This document shows, in pieces, positions 35,614 to 43,359 of a stretch of 63,999 nucleotides of DNA. The translations under genes and the position numbers were made by a program. Within the stretch, counting starts at the first letter, position 1. Every line of letters starts with the position of its first letter. The notes beneath the pieces are model-generated. The model ran no database searches. It was given only the letters and a program-made list of their open reading frames with translations, and was not told the DNA's origin. The stretch comes from T1Sed10-7 sp041686695 (GTDB taxonomy: Bacteria; Actinomycetota; Nitriliruptoria; Nitriliruptorales; Nitriliruptoraceae): contig JAWLDJ010000005.1 in assembly GCA_041686695.1 (NCBI GenBank), positions 1 through 63,999 of the forward strand, read 5' to 3'.

Positions 35614-36435
35614 TCACTGCTGAGATGCGCCCGTCTGCCCCAACCCGTCGGGCTGCTGGACCATCGCTGCGATCCGATCGGCGAGTTGCTCGGGCACGAC
35701 CGTGTCCGGGTCGCGGAGCCGCCCCATCTCATCCTGTACGCCGACCAGCGCGGCGTACAGCGGCGGGCAGGTCGGGCAGCGTTCGAGATGAGCTTCGACC
35801 TGGCTGACCTGTGCTTCGGCGAGGTCGCCGTCCAGGTAGTCCGAGACGAGTCGGCGGGCGTCCCAGCAGCGCATCGGGGTTCCCTCGATCTGGCGGCGCC
35901 GCTCGGGCCCCGCGGCCAGTGCCGTCACCAGCGCCATCCTCCCCCTGCGCAGCCGCTGCTTGGCGGCCGGCAGTCCGATCCTGGTCGCCGCGGCGATCTG
36001 CGCGACCGTCCACCCCTCCACGTCGTGCAGGACCACCGCCGTGCGCTGCCCCTCCGGGAGCCGCACGAGCGCGTCCTCGAGTTCCGCGCGATCAGCAGCC
36101 CGCTCGACCACCTCCACGGTGTCGACGGTGTAAGCATCGTCACGCCACAGCCCTTCGACGTCCTCGGTCGGTACCACACGGCTCGAACGGCGGGCGGCGT
36201 CGATCACCACGTGGTGCGCGATCCGGTGCAGCCACGTGCGTGCCGACGCCTCACCGCGGAACCCGTCGGCAGCGGCCAGCGCGCGAGCGGCGGTCTCCTG
36301 CACGACCTCCTGCGCCGCCTGCTCGTCACGGGTGAGCAGCAGCGCGAACCGGTACAACCCGTCGAGATCCTCGACGATCGCCGCCCCCACCCGGTCAGCA
36401 GCGCCCACCGCAGCCACCGAAACGTCCCGATCCAC
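35614..36435 (-). CDS. ECF sigma factor with fused zinc-binding anti-sigma domain
   Basis: 273 residues. Residues 25-85 are sigma-70 region 2 (EDLDGLYRFALLLTRDEQAA, TWLHRIAHHVVIDAARR), residues 115-175 region 4 (ALVRLPEGQRTAVVLHDVEG and the HTH AQIAAATRIGLPAAKQRLRR). Residues 186-245 form a zf-HC2 / ZAS-type domain with Cys190, His216, Cys220 and Cys223 (H-x3-C-x2-C). Such zinc domains normally belong to separate anti-sigma proteins. GTG at 36435 is the start. The next gene on this strand is the tiny DUF2892 protein upstream; target promoters are unknown. Confidence 0.92.
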   Translation of the reverse strand: MDRDVSVAAVGAADRVGAAIVEDLDGLYRFALLLTRDEQAAQEVVQETAARALAAADGFRGEASARTWLHRIAHHVVIDAARRSSRVVPTEDVEGLWRDDAYTVDTVEVVERAADRAELEDALVRLPEGQRTAVVLHDVEGWTVAQIAAATRIGLPAAKQRLRRGRMALVTALAAGPERRRQIEGTPMRCWDARRLVSDYLDGDLAEAQVSQVEAHLERCPTCPPLYAALVGVQDEMGRLRDPDTVVPEQLADRIAAMVQQPDGLGQTGASQQ

Positions 36436-36448
36436 GTCGCGTCGCCCC

Positions 36449-36661
36449 CTACTTGGCCGTCGGCACCCGGCAGGTGCTGATCCCGAACAGACGGTAGAGC
36501 GGGCAGAACCCGCTCGCCGCGGTGGCCGCCATCACCACGGCCACCGCCACCAGTGCGATACCCGCGCCGCTGGTCGGACCCACCGCGAGCGCCGCGACCG
36601 CCGCAGCGACCGCCACCACGCCGCGGACCACCCGGTCGACGCCAGCCTCGTTGCGTTCCAT
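36449..36661 (-). CDS. DUF2892 (YgaP-type) small membrane protein
   Basis: 70 residues with two hydrophobic helices and the family ending ASGFCPLYRLFGISTC; members carry this short helical hairpin either alone or after a rhodanese domain. Two cysteines (in GFCPLY and STCRV) are conserved in the family. GGAGG precedes the ATG at 36661. It lies 13 bp upstream of the sigma-factor gene, so the pair is probably co-transcribed. Function unknown; a link to sulfur or redox sensing is a family-level guess. Confidence 0.82.
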   Translation of the reverse strand: MERNEAGVDRVVRGVVAVAAAVAALAVGPTSGAGIALVAVAVVMAATAASGFCPLYRLFGISTCRVPTAK

Positions 36662-36939
36662 CTCCAACCTCCTGCTCTCGGTGTGCAGCCAGGTACCTCT
36701 CACCCGGCTCCTACTGCCCCACAGACGACGCGGCGCCGCGAAGGGATACCGGCCGGCTACCGAACGTCCGTCCTTCGCACGTCGGCCGTCGCTGTCCGCG
36801 CGTCAGTGCCCGTGCCGAGGAGCGCAGGCACGGTTGCTCGTCCACGTACTTGCGCTGATGCCTCACGCAGCCGTCTCGCAGTCATCGCTCGACCGGATCG
36901 GACCTACGCTGACCTGCCCGAGCGAAGGCAGCCAAGAAG

Positions 36940-38241
36940 ATGAACGCCCTGGGTGGCCAGCTGGCGCTGGTCGGTTTCCTCGTCGTGCTCAACGCCGCGT
37001 TCGCAGGCTCGGAGATCGCGCTGATCTCGCTGCGCGAGGGCCAGATCGCTCGGCTCGAACAGCGCTCGTCCCGCGGCCGTGCGCTGGCGAGGCTCGCACG
37101 CGAGCCGAACCGGTTCCTGTCCACGATCCAGATCGGGATCACGCTCGCCGGCTTCCTCGCCTCGGCGACCGCTGCGGTGGCGCTCGCTGAGCCGTTGGTC
37201 GAACCGCTGGCCTTCCTCGGCCGGGCAGCCCGGCCGGCCGCCATCTTCACGATCACACTCCTGCTGACGTTCATCACGCTCGTGTTCGGCGAACTCGCTC
37301 CCAAGCGGCTCGCCATGCAGCGTGCCGAGAGCTGGGCGCTGCTGGCCGCCCGGCCACTGACGTTGCTCGCACGCCTGACCGCACCGGCCATCTGGTTGCT
37401 GTCGCACGCGACCGACCTCACCGTCCGGCTGTTCGGCGGCGACCCGTCACGGGATCGCCAGGAGGTGACGGAGGAGGAGATCCGGGATCTGATCGCCACG
37501 CAGTCGACGTACACCGAGGAACAGCGCCAGATCATCGACGGTGCACTCGAGGTCGCCGACCGGACCCTGCGACAGCTACTCGTCCCCCGCTCGAAGGTCG
37601 TCGGTCTCCCAGCCGATCTCGGGGTCGACGAGGCGCTCGCTCAGCTCGCCGCTGCCGGGCGCAGCCGCGCGCCGGTGTTCACCGAGGAGCTGGACGACGC
37701 CGACCGCACCATCTCCGTGCTCGGCCTCATCGGCCGCACGGGCACGGTCGACGAACACGCCCGCCCTGCTCTCGCCCTCCCGGAGTCGCTCGACGCCGTC
37801 GTCGCGCTGCGGGAGTTGCAGACCCACCACCAACAACTCGCGCTGGTGGTCTCCGAGCACGGCGGGGTGGAGGGCATCGTCACCGTCGAGGATCTCGTCG
37901 AGGAACTGGTCGGTGAGATCTACGACGAACACGACCGCGACATCCTCGGGGTGCAGCACGATGCCGACGGCAGCATGGTCGTGCCCGGCGCGTTCCCGCT
38001 GCACGACCTGGACGATCTCGGTATGGAGGCGTCCTCGAGCCAGGTGACGACCGTCGGCGGTCTGGTCATCGAGCACCTCGGTCGGATCCCGCAGCGCGGC
38101 GACCGCGTCACGGTCGATGGCACCGACCTCGAGGTACTCGAGGTCCGACGTCGCGCCCCGGAGCGCGTCCGTATCAGCCCCCACCCTGCCGGGGTGGACG
38201 ACGTGGACCCGGCGACGCAGCCGGAAGCGACCGAGCCGTGA
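36940..38241 (+). CDS. CNNM/CorC-type membrane protein with CBS domains (hemolysin family)
   Basis: 433 residues. DUF21 membrane region at residues 1-140 (LNAAFAGSEIALISLREGQ; FGELAPKRLAMQRAE), two CBS domains about 200-320 (VPRSKVVGLPADLGVDEAL, VVSEHGGVEGIVTVEDLVEELVGEI) and a CorC/HlyC C-terminal domain about 340-415 with GGLVIEHLGRIPQRGD. Members handle Mg2+ or Na+ homeostasis; hemolysin is an old name. A short stem (36810-36833) lies in the 278-bp divergent gap upstream. Confidence 0.93.
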   Translation: MNALGGQLALVGFLVVLNAAFAGSEIALISLREGQIARLEQRSSRGRALARLAREPNRFLSTIQIGITLAGFLASATAAVALAEPLVEPLAFLGRAARPAAIFTITLLLTFITLVFGELAPKRLAMQRAESWALLAARPLTLLARLTAPAIWLLSHATDLTVRLFGGDPSRDRQEVTEEEIRDLIATQSTYTEEQRQIIDGALEVADRTLRQLLVPRSKVVGLPADLGVDEALAQLAAAGRSRAPVFTEELDDADRTISVLGLIGRTGTVDEHARPALALPESLDAVVALRELQTHHQQLALVVSEHGGVEGIVTVEDLVEELVGEIYDEHDRDILGVQHDADGSMVVPGAFPLHDLDDLGMEASSSQVTTVGGLVIEHLGRIPQRGDRVTVDGTDLEVLEVRRRAPERVRISPHPAGVDDVDPATQPEATEP

Positions 38242-38276
38242 CCCGATGGTCACACCCAGCGGTGCACGCCGTGCCG

Positions 38277-39488
38277 TCAGCGCAGGCCGTAGGTGTCTGC
38301 GACGAGGTCGCGCATCGTGTCGTCGGTGCCACCACCGAGCGAACCTAGCCGTGTGTCGCGCCAGTAGCGCTGCGCGGTGTACTCCATGAGGTAGCCGGCC
38401 CCGCCGTGGACCTGTACGCACTCGTCGGCGACCCGACGTGCCATGCGCTGGCCGTAGAGCTTTGCCATGGAGGTGACGCGCGCCAACTCGGAGGGCTCGA
38501 CCGGCTGGCCATCCGCCGCCGCGACGTACAGGCGCAGCGCGTGGTGGCTGAGCGACCGGCCCAGCTCGACCTCGGTCGCCAGATCGGAGAAGCGGTGCTG
38601 CCAGACCTGGAAGGACGAGACCGGGCGACCGAACGCCTGACGGTCACGAGCGAAGGCGATCGCCGCGGCGAGCGCAGCGTCTGCGGTCGTCACGGCCTCC
38701 AGCGCCATGACCACCCGCTCCCACGCGAGGTGATCCGCGATCACGGCGGCACCGTCGCCGGCAGCACCGAGCCGGTTCGCGTCAGACACCCGCACGCCCG
38801 CCAGTGACAGCTCACCGGTGTGAGAGGTCCGCCAGCCCCCGAGCTTCGCGCGCTGTGCGGCCAGGCCGGCGGTGTCGCTGTCGACGATGAAGAACGTCGT
38901 CTCCCGACCATCTGGAGCGCCGGCGACGTCGGTCCCCGCGGCCAGCACCACGTAGTCCGCCCACGACCCGTTCATGACCAGTGCGTCGGTGCCGTCGAGC
39001 ACCCAGTCATCGCCATCGCGCTTCGCACGGATCGGCACGTCCTCGACGACGCCATCATCGTCGAGGTCGATCACGCCGAAACCACCGATGAGGTCGCCGG
39101 CGATCGACGGGGCGAGGTAGCGCTGCTTCTGCTCCTCGGTGCCGTACCGGTCGATGAGCATGCACGCGAACTCGGCATGGGCGCGCAGGTCCGCAACGAG
39201 CCCGGCGGAGCCACAGCGCGCCACCTCCTCGCACCAGACCGCACCTGCGGCCAGGTCGGGACCAGCGCCGCCCCACTGCGGATCGAACTTGGCACCGAAG
39301 TGCCCGGCTGAGGCGACCGTACGGAACACCGCACGCGGGTAGTCGCGCTCGTCCTCCCACGACTCGACGTGCGGTGTCAGCTCACCGTCGACGAAGTCGC
39401 GGGCCGCGGCCCGGTACGCCTCGTGCTCCTCGAGGAACAGCGGCAGGGCGGACTCGGTGGCGAACGCCTCGGGGTCGAACTTCAACAT
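38277..39488 (-). CDS. Acyl-CoA dehydrogenase A (isovaleryl/long-chain type)
   Basis: 403 residues, complete FAD-dependent acyl-CoA dehydrogenase. ADYVVLAAG and VQVHGGAGYLMEY mark the FAD and substrate sites. The C-terminal string SLGGGTDD lacks the Glu that MCAD-type enzymes carry there; instead Glu in LAWERVVM occupies the isovaleryl-CoA-dehydrogenase position, a common arrangement for branched or long substrates. ATG at 39488 follows CAGGAG. It is downstream of a second dehydrogenase with a 14-bp gap, in an operon leaving the shared promoter region at 40.65-40.90 kb. AtuD is a possible equivalent. Confidence 0.93.
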   Translation of the reverse strand: MLKFDPEAFATESALPLFLEEHEAYRAAARDFVDGELTPHVESWEDERDYPRAVFRTVASAGHFGAKFDPQWGGAGPDLAAGAVWCEEVARCGSAGLVADLRAHAEFACMLIDRYGTEEQKQRYLAPSIAGDLIGGFGVIDLDDDGVVEDVPIRAKRDGDDWVLDGTDALVMNGSWADYVVLAAGTDVAGAPDGRETTFFIVDSDTAGLAAQRAKLGGWRTSHTGELSLAGVRVSDANRLGAAGDGAAVIADHLAWERVVMALEAVTTADAALAAAIAFARDRQAFGRPVSSFQVWQHRFSDLATEVELGRSLSHHALRLYVAAADGQPVEPSELARVTSMAKLYGQRMARRVADECVQVHGGAGYLMEYTAQRYWRDTRLGSLGGGTDDTMRDLVADTYGLR

Positions 39489-39502
39489 CGTCGTCTCCTG
39501 GC

Positions 39503-40645
39503 TCACAGTCCCATCATCCGGGCGATGACCTGGCGCTGGACCTCGTCGGAGCCCCCGCCGATCCGGTGGAGCCGCGAGTCGCGCCACTCGGCCTCGATCG
39601 GCGATCCCTCCCGGTAGCCGCTGGCGCCGGTGACCTCCATCGCCCCGTCGGCGATGCGCGACGCGAGCTGCGCCGCGGCGAGCTTCACCATGGCGATCTC
39701 CGTCCTGGCGTACACGCCGCGGTTCCACTTGTCGCAGCTGTCGTAGATCAACTGGCGGTTGGCCTCGATGTCGGTCGCCATATCGGCCAGCCGGTGCCGG
39801 ACAGCGCTGGAGGGCTTGGAGCTGCCGTTGCCCTGCTGCACGTGGCTGAGCGCGTGCTCGAACATCCGCTGAGCGCCACCGAGCGCCAGGAGCCCCCCGG
39901 CCAGCCGTTCGCCCTGCAGGCCCCACATGATCTGCTTGAACCCCTCGTGCTCGACACCCAGCAACGCGTCGTCGGGGACGTGCACGTCATCGAGGAAGAG
40001 CAGCGCGGTGTCGGACGAGCGCATCCCGAGCTTGTCGAGCTTCTTGGAGACCGAGAACCCGGGAAGGTCGGTGTCGACCAGGAACAGCGAGATCCCCGAC
40101 GATGGCGAGGCATCATCCGGGGGAGCGGTGCGGACCACCATCGTCACCCAGTCCGCCCGGACGCCGTTGGTGATGTACATCTTGGAACCGTTGATCACCC
40201 AGCCATCGGCCGTGCGCTGCGCGTGGGTGCGGATCGAGGCGACATCGGAACCCGCATCCGGCTCGGTGATGCCGACCGACCCGATCTTCTCCCCGCGGTA
40301 GGCCGGCTTGAGGTAGCGCTCGATCTGCTCCGGGGTCCCGAACTGGCGGATCTGGGGGGTGCACATGTCGGTCTGGACCCCCAGGCCCATCGCGATCGAC
40401 GCGGAGGCGCGCGTGATCTCCTCCAGGAACACCACGGTCGCCCAGTAGTCCCACCCCTGGCCGCCGTCCTCGACCGGGACGGACAAGCCGAGGAACCCCA
40501 GCTCTCCGGCGCGATGGAACACCTCATCCGGGAACAGCCCGGCGGCCTCCCACTCGGCCACGTCGGGCGTCAACTCCTCGTCGACCCAGCCACGCACACG
40601 TGCGCGGAGGTCCTCGTGTTCCTCGGTGAACGGTGCCGCAGTCAT
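39503..40645 (-). CDS. Acyl-CoA dehydrogenase B (isovaleryl/citronellyl type)
   Basis: 380 residues, complete. SVGITEPDAGSDVASIRTHA gives the flavin-binding loop and INGSKMYITNG the substrate site. The C-terminal IGGGSDEVQ has Gly where MCAD has catalytic Glu, while GLQGERLAGG supplies Glu at the isovaleryl/long-chain position. Such geometry fits branched acyl-CoA including citronellyl-CoA, the substrate of AtuD. ATG at 40645 has GGAGG 7 bp upstream, and a TGAG-N2-CTCAG palindrome after a TATTAT box lies about 100 bp upstream. Confidence 0.93.
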   Translation of the reverse strand: MTAAPFTEEHEDLRARVRGWVDEELTPDVAEWEAAGLFPDEVFHRAGELGFLGLSVPVEDGGQGWDYWATVVFLEEITRASASIAMGLGVQTDMCTPQIRQFGTPEQIERYLKPAYRGEKIGSVGITEPDAGSDVASIRTHAQRTADGWVINGSKMYITNGVRADWVTMVVRTAPPDDASPSSGISLFLVDTDLPGFSVSKKLDKLGMRSSDTALLFLDDVHVPDDALLGVEHEGFKQIMWGLQGERLAGGLLALGGAQRMFEHALSHVQQGNGSSKPSSAVRHRLADMATDIEANRQLIYDSCDKWNRGVYARTEIAMVKLAAAQLASRIADGAMEVTGASGYREGSPIEAEWRDSRLHRIGGGSDEVQRQVIARMMGL

Positions 40646-40734
40646 ATCCGGGCCTCCATCGATCGCTCCATCCCTGTTCCCGTTCGGCGCCCCCCGGCGG
40701 TCGCACTCCCCAGACCCACCGGCAGGAACACTAT

Positions 40735-40753
40735 CTGAGTTCTCATCATAATA
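40735..40753 (-). promoter_or_regulatory. Candidate promoter and operator of the acyl-CoA dehydrogenase operon
   Basis: Reading the minus strand, a TATTAT -10-like box is followed after two bases by TGAG-AA-CTCAG. The same arrangement (box, then TGAG...CTCAG) occurs before the carboxylase and TetR genes. The spacer is 2 bp here against 5 bp in the other two. Confidence 0.45.
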
Positions 40754-40816
40754 CGTCGCGGTCAACCGTCCGGATGGAGCCCGGCCTCCCTGCGCAGGAC
40801 CCAACGGAACGGCAAC

Positions 40817-40836
40817 AATCCCCACTATAGGGGATT
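40817..40836. promoter_or_regulatory. Inverted repeat in the divergent promoter region
   Basis: A perfect 7-bp inverted repeat with a 6-bp spacer (AATCCCC-ACTATA-GGGGATT) sits midway between the two divergent operons. Centred about 40 bp upstream of the carboxylase -10, it may bind a second regulator. Confidence 0.45.
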
Positions 40837-40862
40837 TGTTCTGGCACTTCATCATGTTGTGC

Positions 40863-40882
40863 TATACATGAGTTTTCCTCAG
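40863..40882 (+). promoter_or_regulatory. Candidate promoter and operator of the carboxylase operon
   Basis: TATACA is followed at once by TGAG-TTTTC-CTCAG, about 17 bp before the GTG of the carboxyltransferase gene. The palindrome would overlap the transcription start, a position suited to repression. Confidence 0.5.
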
Positions 40883-40898
40883 AACGGAGATCTCCGAC

Positions 40899-42521
40899 GT
40901 GCCTGTCTTCCGGAGCCGCATCGACACGTCGTCGCCGACCTTCCGTGAGAACCGCGAGCAGATGCTCGCCCTCATCGAACAGGCGCGGGAGCTCGTCGCC
41001 CGCGCCGAAGCGAGGTCGAACTCCAAAGCGCAGTTCTTCGCTTCCCGGGACCAGCTGCTGCCCCGGGAACGGCTGACACGCCTGCTCGACCCGGGGGCCC
41101 CGTTCCTCGAGATCGGCAACCTCTGCGGGTACCTGCGCGACACCGATGACGAGTCGGCGAGCGTCCCGGGCGGAGCCCAACTCATCGGGATCGGCTTCGT
41201 CTCGGGGACCCGTTGCATGGTGATCGCCAACGACTCGGGCATCAACGCCGGAGCACTCACGCCACCGGGCGGTGAGAAGTTCCTGCGTGCCCAGCGGCTC
41301 GCCCTGGAGAACAGGCTCCCGCTGGTCATGCTCGTGGAGTCCGCCGGAGCGAACCTGCTCGAGACGCAGGTCGAGTTCTTCGTCGGCGGAGGGGCGTTCT
41401 ACGCCAACATGGCACGACTCTCAGCGGCCGGCCTCCCGGTCATCACCGTGCTGCACGGCTCCTCGACCGCCGGCGGGGCGTACTTCCCTGGGATGAGCGA
41501 TGTCGTGATCGGCGTGCGCGGGCGCGGCAAGGCCTTCCTCGCCGGTCCGCCGCTGCTGAAGGCCGCGACGGGGGAGATCGCCGAGGACGAGGAGCTCGGC
41601 GGGGTCGACATGCACGCCACGACCTCCGGCCTCGTGGAGTACGTCGCGGAGGACGACAACGACGGCATCCGGATCGCGCGTGAGGTGGTCGCCCGGATGC
41701 AGTGGGGCCGCTCGTGGCTGCCCGAGCCGCCGCGGACGTTCGCCGATCCGGTGCACGACCCCGACGAGCTGGCTGGCATCGTCCCGATCGACTACCGCCA
41801 GCCCTACGACGTGCGTGAGGTGGCCGCCCGGATCGTGGACGGCTCGGAGATCCTCGACTTCAAAGCCGGCTACGGAGCGGCCACCGTCTGCCTGGAGGCC
41901 GAGGTCCACGGACACCGCGTCGGGATCATCGGCAACAACGGTCCGATCGACAACGAAGGCGCGACCAAGACCACCCACTTCATCCAACGTTGCACCCAGC
42001 TGGGCACCCCGCTGGTCTTCCTGCAGAACACCACCGGCTACATGGTGGGCACCGCGACCGAGCAGCGCGGCATGGTCAAGCACGGCTCGAAGATGATCCA
42101 GGCCGTGACCAACGCGCCGGTGCCCCGGTTCACCTTCATGATCGGGGCGAGCTTCGGTGCCGGGAACTACGGCATGTGCGGACGCGGCTTCGATCCGCAG
42201 TTCCTCTACTCCTGGCCGAACGCCCGCACCGGACTCATGGGCGGACCACAGGCGGCGACCACCATGCGGATCGTCTCGGAGCAGCGTGCCGCACGCAAGG
42301 GTGAGCCGCTCGACGAGGACGCTGTCGAGGCCTACGTCGCGAAGATCGTGGAGCATCACGAATCCCAGCAGTCCGCGTTCGTCACCTCGGGACGGGGACT
42401 CGACGACGGCATGATCGACCCGCGTGATACCCGCCGGGTCCTGGGGTTCCTGCTCGGCACGGTGCACGAGTCCGCCGCCAGCGACGTCAACCCGCTGACC
42501 TTCGCCGTCGCACGACCGTGA
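40899..42521 (+). CDS. Acyl-CoA carboxylase beta subunit (geranyl/methylcrotonyl-CoA type)
   Basis: 540 residues, the size of MccB/AtuC carboxyltransferase subunits. Two crotonase-like halves are present: the first with HGSSTAGGAYFPGMSD and FLAGPPLLKAATGE, the second with GNNGPIDNEGATKTTHF and IGASFGAGNYGMCGRGFDP. These oxyanion and biotin-binding motifs fit the methylcrotonyl/geranyl/propionyl-CoA carboxylase group, and neighbours favour geranyl-CoA. Sequence alone cannot settle the substrate. GTG at 40899 has GGAGA 8 bp upstream. The biotin-carrying alpha subunit is two genes downstream. Confidence 0.93.
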   Translation: MPVFRSRIDTSSPTFRENREQMLALIEQARELVARAEARSNSKAQFFASRDQLLPRERLTRLLDPGAPFLEIGNLCGYLRDTDDESASVPGGAQLIGIGFVSGTRCMVIANDSGINAGALTPPGGEKFLRAQRLALENRLPLVMLVESAGANLLETQVEFFVGGGAFYANMARLSAAGLPVITVLHGSSTAGGAYFPGMSDVVIGVRGRGKAFLAGPPLLKAATGEIAEDEELGGVDMHATTSGLVEYVAEDDNDGIRIAREVVARMQWGRSWLPEPPRTFADPVHDPDELAGIVPIDYRQPYDVREVAARIVDGSEILDFKAGYGAATVCLEAEVHGHRVGIIGNNGPIDNEGATKTTHFIQRCTQLGTPLVFLQNTTGYMVGTATEQRGMVKHGSKMIQAVTNAPVPRFTFMIGASFGAGNYGMCGRGFDPQFLYSWPNARTGLMGGPQAATTMRIVSEQRAARKGEPLDEDAVEAYVAKIVEHHESQQSAFVTSGRGLDDGMIDPRDTRRVLGFLLGTVHESAASDVNPLTFAVARP

Positions 42522-42537
42522 TCCGGAAAGGACCACC

Positions 42538-43359
42538 ATGGCTACGCCGATCCTGCCCGAGACCCCCACGCTGCTGACGTCGTTCGACGACGGTCTGCTG
42601 CGCATCACCCTCAACCGGCCGGAGCGCCGCAACGCGATGTCGGACGAGATGCTCGACGACCTCACGGCGGTCATGTCCGTGATCCGGGACGACCCGGCCG
42701 TGCGCATCGTCGTGCTCCGCGGTGCCGGTGGGATCTTCAGCGCCGGCGGGGATCTCAAGAACTTCAGGACGATGGCCGGCTCGCAGGAGGCCGATCGTGC
42801 AGCGGTGGTCAAGATGAACCGGCGCTTCGGTGACCTCATCGAGGTCGTCGACGATCTGCGCGCCGTGCTCGTCAGTGTCATCGACCGTGCAGCGCTGGCC
42901 GGCGGCATGGGGCTCGCCGCATCCGCCGACGTCGTGATCACCGAGCCGACGGCGCGCTTCTCCCTGACCGAGACCACGCTGGGGCTCGTGCCGGCACAGA
43001 TCGCGCCCGTCATCGCCCGCCGGATCGGTGTCGTCACGACCCGGCGGCTGGCCCTGACCGCGTCCCGGTTCGATGGGGTCGAGGCCGAGCGCCTCGGCCT
43101 CGTCGACATCGTCGCCGAGGACCTGGACGAGGCGCTGGACAGCGTGATCGCGGATGTCCGACGGTGCGGGCCGGACGCGAACGCTGCCACCAAGCGGCTG
43201 ATCAACCAGATCGGCACGTTGTCGTCGGCCGAGATGTTCGACCGGTGCGCCGAGGTGTTCGCGGACGCGATGCTCGGAGAGGAAGCCGCCGCCGGGATCG
43301 ACTCCTTCCTGCAGAAGACACCGCGCCCGTGGGCGCCCGAGACCGAGCAACGCGGATGA
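42538..43359 (+). CDS. Enoyl-CoA hydratase/isomerase
   Basis: 273 residues of the crotonase fold. LRGAGGIFSAGGDLKNF is the oxyanion segment, and DRAALAGGMGLAASADVVI follows; the second crotonase Glu position lies in FSLTETTLGLVPAQIAP, which has Glu in TET. In the Atu pathway AtuE hydrates isohexenyl-glutaconyl-CoA; in leucine breakdown the analogous enzyme hydrates methylglutaconyl-CoA. It lies between the two carboxylase genes and its stop overlaps the alpha-subunit start (ATGA). AAAGGA precedes the ATG. Confidence 0.93.
   Translation: MATPILPETPTLLTSFDDGLLRITLNRPERRNAMSDEMLDDLTAVMSVIRDDPAVRIVVLRGAGGIFSAGGDLKNFRTMAGSQEADRAAVVKMNRRFGDLIEVVDDLRAVLVSVIDRAALAGGMGLAASADVVITEPTARFSLTETTLGLVPAQIAPVIARRIGVVTTRRLALTASRFDGVEAERLGLVDIVAEDLDEALDSVIADVRRCGPDANAATKRLINQIGTLSSAEMFDRCAEVFADAMLGEEAAAGIDSFLQKTPRPWAPETEQRG

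Noticed and set aside
36810..36833. 7-bp stem in the gap upstream of the CNNM/CorC gene
   Set aside because: The stem has a 10-nt loop and no clear relation to either divergent gene; short GC-rich stems are common by chance here.
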